Position numbers and translations under genes: made by a program
The notes under the pieces: model-generated
Seen by the model: the letters and a program-made list of their open reading frames with translations, nothing else
The model's database searches: none
What the model was told of the DNA's origin: nothing
Source of the DNA: Rhodophyticola sp017644125
Lineage (GTDB): Bacteria; Pseudomonadota; Alphaproteobacteria; Rhodobacterales; Rhodobacteraceae
DNA length: 64,000 bases
Assembly (NCBI RefSeq): GCF_042140125.1
Contig: NZ_CP159473.1
Strand: one strand, 5' to 3'
Shown: positions 1 to 8,785 of the stretch, piece after piece
Layout: every line of letters begins with the position of its first letter
Numbering within the stretch: position 1 is the first letter of the stretch

Positions 1-697
1 TCGCCGCATCGCGCCCGAAAGCGCGGGACGCGCGCCCATAAAGGACGAATGGATCCCGTCCCGCGCTGCGCGTCTCCGACAGATAGCCCGACAGGCGCTC
101 CTGCGTGATCTCGCGCCCCTCGACCCCGCCCACAAAGGCGATGTTCCGCGCCCCGGATGCCAGAAGCGCCCGCGTCGCCGCGCGCCCGCCCGCGCTGTAG
201 TCGAAGGATGCGAAGGGAAAGAGATCGGTCCGCGGATCGACCTTTCGCAGCATCTGCAAACAGGGCAGCCCGGCCCGGGCGATCCGGTCGAAAAGCGCGC
301 CCGTGGCGTCCCCGTAGGCGGGCGACATGATCAGGCCCGACACCCCGTGTTCGATCATCGAGCCTGTGACCTGCGCCTGCAGGTCCGCGTCCTCATCCGA
401 GTTCGAGACGATCGTGGCGTAGCCCCGCGCGGACAGGGCCATCTGCACCGATATGGCGAACTCGGTGAAAAACGGGTTCCTCAGATCGTTGATCACCATC
501 CCGATCAGCCCGACCCCGCCCGAGCGGAGTTGCGCCGCCGCGCGGTTGTAGACATAGCCCAGATCGGCCATGGATTTGCGCACCAGTTCGGCGGTTTGCG
601 CCTTCACCAGCGGGCTGCGCTGCAACACCAGCGACACCGTGGATTTGGACACGCCCGCATGGTGCGCCACATCCAGAATGGTTGGTCTTTTGCCCAA
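1..697 (-). CDS. LacI-family transcriptional regulator (C-terminus outside window)
   Basis: The N-terminal ~55 residues form a LacI helix-turn-helix (RPTILDVAHHAGVSKSTVS, then the hinge helix AAAQLRSG). A periplasmic-binding-protein-like effector domain follows (GLIGMVINDLRNPFFTEF). The frame stays open to the window edge, giving about 232 residues of a family that is usually 330-350 long. The chosen start is a TTG eight bases after the DUF993 stop codon, because it puts the HTH at the usual distance from the N-terminus; no ATG lies in that position. It is the last gene of the GMC/SDR/GMC/DUF993 run and is the natural candidate to bind the TTGGAACATTCCAA palindrome before that operon (inference). 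The effector is unknown. Confidence 0.88.
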   Translation of the reverse strand, partial: MGKRPTILDVAHHAGVSKSTVSLVLQRSPLVKAQTAELVRKSMADLGYVYNRAAAQLRSGGVGLIGMVINDLRNPFFTEFAISVQMALSARGYATIVSNSDEDADLQAQVTGSMIEHGVSGLIMSPAYGDATGALFDRIARAGLPCLQMLRKVDPRTDLFPFASFDYSAGGRAATRALLASGARNIAFVGGVEGREITQERLSGYLSETRSAGRDPFVLYGRASRAFGRDAA

Positions 698-704
698 GCC
701 CGGC

Positions 705-1871
705 CTAGCCCCCGTCGATCCCGTGCAGACCCAGTAGCATACGCATCCGCGTCTCTGCCAGATCCGGTCGGGTCAAAAGCCGGGCCTGATCGGCGAGGCG
801 GAAAACTTCGGCATAATGCGTGATCTCGCGGGAGGATTGGAAACCGCCGGGCATGATGAAGTGATCCTGTGCCCCGTTCAGCCAGGCCAGAAAGGCGATG
901 CCTGCCTTGTAGAACTGTGTGGGCGCCTTGAAAATCTCCCGAGACAGCGGAACCGTCGGGGCCAGAAGCGCGTGATATTCTGCGCTGTTGCCCATCGCCA
1001 GCGCCTCCAATGCCTGCGATGCCGCCGGGGCGATGGCCGCGAAAATGCCCAGAAGCGCGTGGGAATGATACCGGCCGTCCCCTTCGATCAGCGGCGCATA
1101 GTTGAAGTCATCGCCCGTATAAAGGCGGACACCGGCGGGCAGCCGCTTGCGAAAAGCCTCTTCATGCGCCTGATCCAGAAGGGAAATCTTGATACCGTCG
1201 ACCTTGTGCGCCCGGGCCGCAATGATCGCGAGCACCGCATCGGAGGCCGCGTTTACATCCGCCCCGCCCCAGTAGCCCGCAAGCGCCGGGTCGAACATAT
1301 CGCCCAGCCAATGCAGGATCACCTTGTCCCGGGCCTGATCGAGAAGACGGCCATAGACACGGGCATAGGTCTCCGGGCCCGCGCCGATTGCGGGCAAGGC
1401 CCGGGTCGCCATCAGGATGACCTGCCCGCCCGCGGCCTCGATCACCTCCATCTGATGTTCGTAGGCCGCGATGATGGCGTCCGCGTCGCGCAAATCGTCG
1501 GGCGCGATGTGGTCGGTCCCGGCGCCACAGGCGACGCGGGGGGCCAGCGGATGCGCCTTTGCCTCGCGCATCGTCCGCTCGATCAGCTCCCGCGCCGTCG
1601 GCCAATCCACGCCCATGCCGCGTTGGGCGGTGTCCATCGCCTCGGCCAGACCAAGGCCCTGATCCCACAGATAATGACGGAATTTCAGCGTTGCATCCCA
1701 ATCCACCGCAGGGCGGCCCTGCCACGGGTCGCGCTCAGCCAGCGGGTCGCTGACCACATGGGCCGCGGCGAATGCCGTCCGGGTGAACGGCCGGCGTGGG
1801 GCGCGCGGGGTCAAGGAGGCCCCGGTCAGGCGATAGGGTTTCAGGCGGCCGTCACGGCCTGGCAAGAGCAT
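705..1871 (-). CDS. DUF993 / dihydrodipicolinate-synthase-like family protein
   Basis: This 388-residue protein resembles the DUF993 family, which has a class I aldolase (DapA-like) TIM-barrel architecture and is usually found in sugar or polyol catabolic operons. Visible stretches include DWDATLKFRHYLWDQGLGLAEAMDTAQRG near the N-terminus (cited here by sense only), the segment VDGIKISLLD around residue 230, which could carry the Schiff-base lysine, and LYTGDDFNYAPLIEGDG after it. Length is typical. It lies four bases downstream of a GMC oxidoreductase in the same operon and just before a LacI gene. Its substrate is not established; a retro-aldol cleavage of an oxidised sugar acid would fit the context but is inference. 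Confidence 0.8.
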   Translation of the reverse strand: MLLPGRDGRLKPYRLTGASLTPRAPRRPFTRTAFAAAHVVSDPLAERDPWQGRPAVDWDATLKFRHYLWDQGLGLAEAMDTAQRGMGVDWPTARELIERTMREAKAHPLAPRVACGAGTDHIAPDDLRDADAIIAAYEHQMEVIEAAGGQVILMATRALPAIGAGPETYARVYGRLLDQARDKVILHWLGDMFDPALAGYWGGADVNAASDAVLAIIAARAHKVDGIKISLLDQAHEEAFRKRLPAGVRLYTGDDFNYAPLIEGDGRYHSHALLGIFAAIAPAASQALEALAMGNSAEYHALLAPTVPLSREIFKAPTQFYKAGIAFLAWLNGAQDHFIMPGGFQSSREITHYAEVFRLADQARLLTRPDLAETRMRMLLGLHGIDGG

Positions 1872-1875
1872 CGGT

Positions 1876-3462
1876 TCAGACCCCGTGATCGGCGCGGATC
1901 AGATCGGCGGCTTTCTCCGCGATCATGATCACCGGCGCATTGGTGTTGGAGGAGATCAGGCGCGGCATGATCGACGCATCGACCACGCGCAGCCCGTCGA
2001 TGCCGTTGAACCGCAGACGCGGCGTCACCACGGCGGTCGCATCCGCGCCCATGCGGCAGGTGCCCGCCGGGTGATGATCGGTTTTCGCGTTGGCGCAGGC
2101 GAAATCGAAGAACTCCGCATCGGTCCGGACATCCGGCCCCGGCAGAACCTCCCGCTCGACGAAGGGCGCCAGCGCGGGTTGCCGCAAGATCTCCCGCGCC
2201 AGCTTCAGGCCGCGTATCGACATCGCCCGGTCATGCGGGTCGGCCCAGTAATTCGGGTCGATCAGCGGCGCGGCGGACGGATCGGCGCTTTGAAGTCGGA
2301 CAGTACCGCGCGACCGGGGGCGCAGATAGGCGGAGTTGAGCGTGACGCCGGGGTTCCGCATCTTGGCAACGCCCGCCTCGATCCCCGACCCAAGCCCCAG
2401 ATGGAACTGGAGATCGGGGCTTCGCGCGCCCTCCTCGGCATACCAGAACCCGCCGGTCTCAAACAGGCTGGAGGCGACCGGGCCCCGTTTTGTCAGCAGA
2501 TACTGCAACCCGGCCAGCGCGGACCAGTGCGGGCGGGCGTACTTGTCGTAGGTGTGATCGCCGGTACATTCGGAAATCGTGAAGAGATCGAGGTGATCCT
2601 GCAGGTTCGCACCGACCTCCGGCTGATCCAGTATCGCGGGCACCCCGACCTCGGACAGATGGTCTGCCGGGCCGACCCCCGACAGCATCAACAGGCGCGG
2701 CGACCCGATCGCGCCGGAAGACAAAATCACCTCGGCTCCGGCCATCAGGCGGGTGCCATCCATCAGCTCGACACCGACGGCCCGATGCGTCTCGATGATC
2801 AGACGACGGACCTGCGCCCCGGTTTTGATGGTCAGGTTGGGCCGCCCACGCACCGGCCCCAGATACGCCACGGAGGTTGAAGATCGGCGCGCATCTCTTT
2901 GTGTCAGCTGGTAAAACCCCACGCCCTCCGGGTTCTCTCCGGCCATGTCGCCGGCCCGCGGGATGCCCAGCTCCCCCGCTGCTGCAAAATAGGCCTCGCA
3001 GATCGGGAGCGGGGCGCGCGGTTGCGACACGCCCAAGGGACCGCCGCGCCCGTGAAACGCGTCGTCATAGGTGTCGTTGTCTTCCGCCTTGCGAAAATAC
3101 GGCAGCACGTCGGCATAGCTCCAGCCGTCGCACCCCATCTGCCGCCATTCGTCGTAATCCAGCGCATTGCCGCGCGTGTAGATCTGCGCGTTCACCGTCG
3201 ACCCGCCGCCGATCACGCGGGCCTGAGTGTAGTTGATCACCATGTTTTTCATGTGTTTCTGGGGAACCGTCCGCCACCCCCAGGACCCGATGCCCCTGGT
3301 CATCTTGGCGAAGCCGGCGGGCATCTTGTAAAACGGGTGCCGGTCGCTGCCGCCGGCCTCCAGCAGGCAGACCCGCAACTCCCGCACTTCGGACAGCCGC
3401 GCGGCCAGCACGCATCCCGCACTGCCCCCGCCCACGATGATGATGTCGTAACTCTCGGCCAT
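1876..3462 (-). CDS. GMC-family FAD-dependent oxidoreductase
   Basis: An intact 528-residue glucose-methanol-choline oxidoreductase. The N-terminal dinucleotide-binding motif reads YDIIIVGGGSAGCVLAARL (residues 5-23), the GMC substrate-side signature contains RVIGGGSTVNAQIYTRG, and the C-terminal catalytic region contains DHHPAGTCRMG with the active-site histidines. The ATG at 3462 is chosen because it places the FAD motif at the N-terminus and follows the SDR stop by eight bases; an upstream in-frame extension has no family similarity. Such enzymes oxidise primary or secondary alcohols of sugars, polyols or choline. It is the second GMC gene of this operon, but unlike the first it has no frame disruption. 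No signal peptide is visible, so a cytoplasmic location is likely. Confidence 0.88.
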   Translation of the reverse strand: MAESYDIIIVGGGSAGCVLAARLSEVRELRVCLLEAGGSDRHPFYKMPAGFAKMTRGIGSWGWRTVPQKHMKNMVINYTQARVIGGGSTVNAQIYTRGNALDYDEWRQMGCDGWSYADVLPYFRKAEDNDTYDDAFHGRGGPLGVSQPRAPLPICEAYFAAAGELGIPRAGDMAGENPEGVGFYQLTQRDARRSSTSVAYLGPVRGRPNLTIKTGAQVRRLIIETHRAVGVELMDGTRLMAGAEVILSSGAIGSPRLLMLSGVGPADHLSEVGVPAILDQPEVGANLQDHLDLFTISECTGDHTYDKYARPHWSALAGLQYLLTKRGPVASSLFETGGFWYAEEGARSPDLQFHLGLGSGIEAGVAKMRNPGVTLNSAYLRPRSRGTVRLQSADPSAAPLIDPNYWADPHDRAMSIRGLKLAREILRQPALAPFVEREVLPGPDVRTDAEFFDFACANAKTDHHPAGTCRMGADATAVVTPRLRFNGIDGLRVVDASIMPRLISSNTNAPVIMIAEKAADLIRADHGV

Positions 3463-3470
3463 CCGTTCCC

Positions 3471-4224
3471 TCACAACCGTTCTATGGACAGGCCGCCATC
3501 CACCGGGATGATCGCACCCGTGGAAAACGCAAACTGACCTTCGGCCAGGGCCGCGGCCACCTGGCCCAGATCGGCGGGCTGCCCCCACCGTTTGGCAGGC
3601 ACCAGACCCGCGGCGATACGCGCATCATAGATGTCCTTCGCGCCTGCGATCATCGCCGTCTCGATGATGCCCGGGCGAAGTTCGAATACGCCGATCCCCG
3701 CCTCGGCAAGCCGGGCCGCGAAAAGCTGCGCCATCATCGAGGCCGCCGCCTTGGACATGCAGTATTCCGCCCGCTCGACCGAGGCCATGGACGCACTGAC
3801 GGAGGTGACGAATTGCAGCGATCTGTAATGCGCCGAGGGTGTGGCCAGCATCCGCCTTGCGACCTCCTGCGCCAGAAAGAAGGCGCCGCGCAGGTTCACC
3901 GACATGACATGATCGAAGCTGTCCGGCATCAACCCCAGCATATCGCCCCGCACATGCGCCGGAACCCCCGCATTCGAGATGAAACATGTCAGCGGGCCGA
4001 GGCGGGATTCGATCTCCGCGATCAGATCAGCTTCATACCCCCAGAGAGCTGAGATCATGTACAAAATACTCAACCTCCAGTTCTTCCACAACACCACGCA
4101 CGGCGGCGCTGTCCGCCGCTTGCTCCGCGCAGACCGCGACGCGATAGCCGGCCCCGCGAAGGGCCCGCGCAATGCCGAGACCTATGCCTTGCTGGCCGCC
4201 GGTGATCAGGGCTGTTCGGGTCAT
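3471..4224 (-). pseudogene. SDR-family oxidoreductase, single frameshift
   Basis: A short-chain dehydrogenase/reductase split between two frames. The first frame starts at the ATG at 4224 and carries the NAD(P)-binding TGGQQGIGLGIARAL. The second carries NAG (FISNAGVPA), the catalytic Ser, the YCMSK catalytic Tyr-Lys pair, and a normal SDR C-terminus ending in PVDGGLSIERL. The frames join at a run of five C on the plus strand (4038-4042): removing one base gives a continuous LSSL-GYEADLIAEIE. Total length would be about 250 residues, normal for the family. The ATG overlaps the preceding GMC stop (ATGA), so translational coupling is likely. It is either a real loss of function or a homopolymer sequencing error. 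Confidence 0.85.
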
Positions 4225-5710
4225 ATGGCAAGCTCCCTCTGCCGGAAATGATGGGCGATCCGCAAGGCGTTGGCGGCGATGGTCAGCGCCGGGTTCACCG
4301 CCGCCGATGTGGGCAGGATGCTGGCATCGGCAATGAACAGGTTCGGATGGTCATGGGCACGGCCTGTCGGCGTGACCACGCTGCGCGCGGATCGGTCCCC
4401 ATACGGGCGGTGCCGCATTGATGCGACGGTGTGCGCCGGTCGAACGGCCGCGACAGGACCACCGGAAAACCGGCCTTGCGCAGAACCCGTTTCAGCCGCG
4501 CCACCAGCGCGTCATGCGCCGCCCAGTTGGAGCGCTTCCAGTCCAGCACGATCCGATCCCCCGCAGCGTGACACGGCTTTCAGGATCGGGAAGATCCTCG
4601 GACATCACGTAGAAATCAATCGCATGATCCGCGATCCATCGGGCAACGGGCCCCGGCAGCCCGGTCTGCGAGGCGAGGATCGGGCCGGAGACGCGCCCAA
4701 GCAGTTGAATGTTGCCAAGAGGCATGTCGCCGGCATGAGGCTTTCCATAGAAGTCGTTGATCTAAATCGTCTTTTGATAGACGGAACGATTTTTCTCCAG
4801 GGATGGATCGCCAGCGCGGCGGAACAGTTGTGGTTCATGAAATTCCGCCCGACCTGATCGGAGCGATTGGCGAGCCCGTTGGGATAAGCGTCCGTGGCCG
4901 AGCGCAGCAGGATCGCCGCGCTGTTCACCGCGCCAGCGGCCAGCACGAAGCTGCGGGCCGCGATCTCTGACCGGCCATCGGGGCCGGTGACCTGTACCGC
5001 CGTGATGCGCCCCGCGTCATCGGCCAACAGACGATCCACATGCATACCGGTGTGCAAGGTTACGTTTTCAAAGGATAAGGCCCGGCGCATCCCCACGCTT
5101 TCGGCATCCATCTTGGAGCCATCGGTATCGGGGAACGCATCCCATGGCGTTTGGCCCCGCGCCAGCCAGCGGGGCAGATCGACCGCAAGCGGCAGGGAGG
5201 ACGGATGCAGCCCGATACGGACAAGCCGGGCGCGAAGCGCCGCAATCTCGGGTTCATCGGGCACGGGCGGATGCGGGTATCTGCCCGAATGGGGCGGCTC
5301 GGTCGGGTCTTCGCCCAAACACCCGCGCACCTCATACATCTCTTCGGCGGCCTGATACCACGGCTCCAGTTCGGCATAGTCGAAGGGCCAGCCCGATGTC
5401 GTGCCGCCCATATGCCGGACCGGCGCGAAATCCGTTTCGCGAAACCGGATCAGTGCGGCACCGTAGAATTTGCTGTTGCCGCCAACGCAATAGTAGTTGC
5501 CCGGATTGAACGGTTCGCCCTGCCCGTCCAGCCATGTCTCATCGGGCCGGAAAACGCCGTCGCGGAAAATCGCCTGCGGGTCGCGCGCGGCGGGGCTGTC
5601 GGCCAGATGATCCCCCGCTCCAGAACCACGATCCGCGCACCGCTCGGCGCGGCGGCGGCCAATGTGGCACCCCCCATGCCGGAGCCGATGATCAGGATGT
5701 CGGTCGTCAT
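4221..5710 (-). pseudogene. GMC oxidoreductase with four frameshifts and one stop codon
   Basis: Pieces in three frames add up to one ~495-residue GMC oxidoreductase: the FAD motif MTTDILIIGSGMGGATLAAA, NYYCVGGNSKFYGAALIRF, the central region ending NHNCSAALAIHPW, DMPLGNIQLLGRVSGPIL, the catalytic SHQCGTARMGTDPR and the terminal VNPALTIAANALR. All four shifts are one-base deletions. They lie at a C5 run near 5611-5615, an A5 run near 4793, a C5 run at 4558-4562, and near 4385. An in-frame TAG also lies at 4762-4764 once the frame is restored. The gene leads the operon with the SDR, GMC and DUF993 genes and follows the palindrome at 5725. The stop codon argues for genuine decay; the homopolymer positions leave room for sequencing error. 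Confidence 0.88.
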
Positions 5711-5724
5711 GCCGCGATCTGCAT

Positions 5725-5738
5725 TTGGAACATTCCAA
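5725..5738. promoter_or_regulatory. LacI-type palindromic operator, TTGGAACATTCCAA
   Basis: A palindrome with six-base arms, imperfect only at its central CA. It lies 14 bases before the GMC start codon and 45 bases after the transporter ATPase stop. Arms and spacing resemble LacI-family operators and match the arms of the palindrome at 16229 (GGAAC/GTTCC core). The binding protein is inferred, most simply the LacI at the end of this operon. Confidence 0.6.
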
Positions 5739-5782
5739 TTTCTACCTGAAAGAAAGGGCGGCCTCGGGCCACCCCATCCGTC

Positions 5783-6898
5783 TCAGCCGATCCGCTCTTC
5801 GGTCTTCGGGTCGAACAGCACGGCCTTGTCCATGTTCACCGCGAAATCGAAGGCCTGCCCCGGGTGGACATCTGCATCGGCCCGCATCCGCGCGATGCAG
5901 TCCTTGCCCGAAAGCGTCGTGCTGACAAAGGTATCCGCGCCGGCCGGTTCCGTCACGCTGACCGTGTTGTGCAGCGACTGAATATTGTGGGCGTTGCGGT
6001 CGGCGCCTTCGGGATCGGTGATCGCCTCCGGGCGGATGCCCAGCATCACCTCCGCGTCCAGATAGGCCCGGTAGCTTCTCCGGCGCGTTCTCGATCCGCA
6101 GATGCAGCGGCTGATCCTCCGCGCCGGTGATCTCGGCGTGGATCTCGCCATTCAAGTTCCGCAACCGTGCCGGCAGCACGTTCATCGAGGGCGAGCCCAT
6201 GAAGCTGGCCACGAACAGGTTGGCGGGGTTGTCGTAGATCTCCTTGGGCGTGCCGAGCTGCTGCACATAGCCGTCATACATCACCGCGATACGGGTGGAG
6301 AGCGTCATCGCCTCGATCTGATCATGGGTCACGTAAACGATCGTCGTGCCCAGCTTCTGGTGCAGTTTCTTGATCTCGGTCCGCATGTCCACGCGCAGCT
6401 TGGCATCGAGATTGGACAGCGGCTCGTCGAACAGAAACACGTCCGGGTTGCGGACAAGCGCACGGCCCATCGCCACCCTTTGCCGCTGACCGCCGGACGA
6501 TTGGCCGGGTTTCCGGTCAAGCAGGTTTTCGAATCTGCAGCAGCTTGGCCACATCCGCCATCGCGCGGTCGCGGTCGGCCTTCGGAACGCCATGCATCTC
6601 AAGCCCGAACGTGATGTTCTGGCCGACGGTCATGTTGGGGTAGAGCGCGTAGGACTGGAACACCATCGCGATGTTGCGCTTGGACGGGTGCACGCCGTTG
6701 ATCACCCGGTCCTTGATGGCGATTTCGCCGGAGGTGATCCCCTCCAGCCCCGCGATCATGTTGAGAAGCGTGGACTTGCCGCAGCCCGAGGGGCCGACGA
6801 ACAAGAAACTCGCCCTCCTGCACCTCGATATCGACCTTATGCAGCACCTCCACCGCGCCGTAGGATTTGGTGACGTTGTTGATGTCGAGAAAACCCAT
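5783..6898 (-). pseudogene. Sugar ABC transporter ATPase (UgpC/MalK type), three frameshifts
   Basis: The reconstructed protein of about 370 residues is a CUT1 ATPase. It starts MGFLDINNVTKSYGAVEVLHKV and has Walker A GPSGCGKST, the Q-loop region AMVFQSYALYPNMTV, signature SSGGQRQRVAMGRAL, Walker B VFLFDEPLSNLDAKLR, and a C-terminal regulatory OBP domain with MLGIRPEAI. The frame changes near 6803 (best read as two bases lost), near 6533 (one extra T) and near 6070 (one extra G). The ATG at 6898 lies five bases after the permease stop. It would energise the importer encoded by the three upstream genes. As sequenced, no full-length ATPase can be made. Confidence 0.88.
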
Positions 6899-6903
6899 CG
6901 GAC

Positions 6904-7789
6904 TTATCCCTTGACTGAGCCCGCCATCAGACCGCGCACGAAGTAGCGGCCAGCGACGATGTAAACGAGAAGAGTGGGTGCGGCCGCCATGATGGCGCCG
7001 GCAAAATGCACATTGTATTCGCGCACACCCGTGGAGGAGTTGACGAGATTGTTGAGCGCCACCGTCATCGGGGCGGACCCGCCCGATGCGAAGGAGGCGC
7101 CGAACAGGAAATCGTTCCAGATATCTGGTGAACTGCCAGATACACGACACCGCGATGATCGGCCCCGAACTGGGCAGCATGATCCGCCAGAAGATCTGGA
7201 AAAAACCCGCGCCGTCGATCTGTGCGGCGCGCACCAGCTCCGTGGGGAACGCGGCATAGTAGTTCCGGAAATAGAGCGTGGTGAACCCGATCCCGTAGAC
7301 GAAATGCACAAGGATCAGACCGGTCGTCGTGCCGGCGATGTCGGAATTCCGAGAATGCGCGCCATCGGGATCAGGACGATCTGGAACGGGATGAAGCAGG
7401 AGAAGAGCAACAGCCCGAAGATCACCGTCGCGCCCCGGAACTGCCATTTGGTGAGAACATAGCCGTTGAGCGCCCCCACGATGGTCGACAGCGCCACGGC
7501 GGGCACCGCCATCACGATCGAGTTGATGAAATACGGGCGCAGGCCGGTCGGCTCCACCCCGATACTGCGCGGTCGACCAGGCGCTCAGCCAGGGCGCGAT
7601 GGTCCATTCCCGGGGGAGCGACACCATGTTTCCGCCGGTGATCTCCTCCAGCGGCTTGAGCGAGTTCACCAGCATGATGCCGAAGGGCAGCAGGTAGAAC
7701 AGGGCGAAGAGCAGAAGCACCAGATAGATCAGCACCCGGCTGAAGCTGGAGGACCGGATTGCGGTGTCGGCGGATGCGATGGCCATCAC
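6904..7789 (-). pseudogene. Sugar ABC transporter permease (MalG/GtsC type), three frameshifts
   Basis: Fragments assemble into a ~290-residue CUT1 permease: an N-terminal membrane segment (VLIYLVLLLFALFYLLPFGIMLVNSLK), INSIVMAVPAVALSTIVGALNGYVL, a conserved EAA-loop equivalent (ELVRAAQIDGAGFFQIFWRIMLP) and a C-terminus ending IVAGRYFVRGLMAGSVKG. The frame changes near 7562 (one extra base), near 7345 (one base missing) and near 7126 (one extra base). The start ATG at 7789 overlaps the stop of the preceding permease (ATGA). It would form the inner-membrane channel with that permease. Disrupted like its ATPase partner. Confidence 0.88.
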
Positions 7790-8694
7790 TTCTTCTCCCG
7801 CAATTCGGCATAGAGATAGGGCACCATGATCGCCGCGATGGTCATCAGCATGATCACCGCAGACGAGGCGCCGATGCCCATCTGGTTGCGCGTGAATGTG
7901 TAGGAATACATGAAGGTCGCAGGCAGCGCCGTCGCATTGCCCGGCCCGCCGCCGGTCAGGGCGATCACAAGGTCATAGGATTTGATCGCAAGGTGGCTGA
8001 GAATGACGAAGGCCGACAGGAACGCGGGCCGAAGCTGCGGCAGGATGATCCGGCGATACAGGTTCCAGTTCGAGGCCCCGTCCATCTGGGCGGCTTTCAG
8101 GATCTCGTTGTCGATCCCGCGGAGACCGGCCAGAAACATCGCCATGACGAAGCCCGAGCTTTGCCAGACCGCGGCGATGACGATGGTGTAGATCGCCATT
8201 TCGCGATCCTTGATCCAGTTGAAGGTGAAGCTTTCCCAGCCCCAGAGATGCATGGTGTTTTCCAGCCCGATCGCGGGGTCCAGAAACCATTTCCAAGCGG
8301 TGCCCGTCACGATGAAGCTGAGCGCCATGGGATAAAGGAAGATGGGCCTCAGAATACCTTCGCCCCTGATCTTCTGATCGAGAAAAATCGCCAGCATCAG
8401 GCCGATCAGCGTGCAGATCACGATGTAGAGCGAGGCGAATATGGCGAGGTTCTTGACCGCGATATCCCATTCGCGGACGCGGAACAGCCGGTCGTAATTC
8501 TGCCAGCCGACCCATTCGTATGACGGCAGCATGCGGCTGTCTGTGAAGCTCAGATAGACCGTGAAGGCGATGAAGCCGTAAACGAAGATCACCATCACCG
8601 CAAAGGACGGCGCCAGAACGATCTTGGGCAGCCAGTTCTGAAGACGCGTGCGGAAATCCACGCCCGTATCCTGCCCGGCGTCGGTAGCAGCCAT
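7786..8694 (-). CDS. Sugar ABC transporter permease (MalF type)
   Basis: An intact 302-residue CUT1 permease with about six hydrophobic segments, starting with IVLAPSFAVMVIFVYGFIAFTVYLSF. The EAA loop equivalent is EILKAAQMDGASNWNLYRRIILPQL (residues about 210-234), which contacts the ATPase. Length is typical for this subunit. It lies between the substrate-binding protein and the second permease. A stem-loop separates it from the binding-protein gene. It sits in the inner membrane and is intact, although both downstream partner genes are frameshifted. Confidence 0.92.
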   Translation of the reverse strand: MAATDAGQDTGVDFRTRLQNWLPKIVLAPSFAVMVIFVYGFIAFTVYLSFTDSRMLPSYEWVGWQNYDRLFRVREWDIAVKNLAIFASLYIVICTLIGLMLAIFLDQKIRGEGILRPIFLYPMALSFIVTGTAWKWFLDPAIGLENTMHLWGWESFTFNWIKDREMAIYTIVIAAVWQSSGFVMAMFLAGLRGIDNEILKAAQMDGASNWNLYRRIILPQLRPAFLSAFVILSHLAIKSYDLVIALTGGGPGNATALPATFMYSYTFTRNQMGIGASSAVIMLMTIAAIMVPYLYAELREKK

Positions 8695-8748
8695 TGGCCC
8701 CCTCCCCTTTGTCGTTGCGGTGACGACCGGGCCCCTGCCCGGACCCGT

Positions 8749-8776
8749 GGACCGGCCCCGAAAAAAGGGCCGGTCC
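8749..8776 (-). terminator. Intercistronic stem-loop between binding protein and permease
   Basis: A perfect 10-bp stem (GGACCGGCCC / GGGCCGGTCC) with an eight-base loop lies ten bases after the binding-protein stop and about 55 bases before the permease start. Read on the minus strand, the loop begins TTTTTT. In ABC import operons such hairpins commonly cause partial termination or stabilise the upstream mRNA, so that binding protein is made in excess. That role is inferred here. Confidence 0.7.
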
Positions 8777-8785
8777 CGACAGGCG

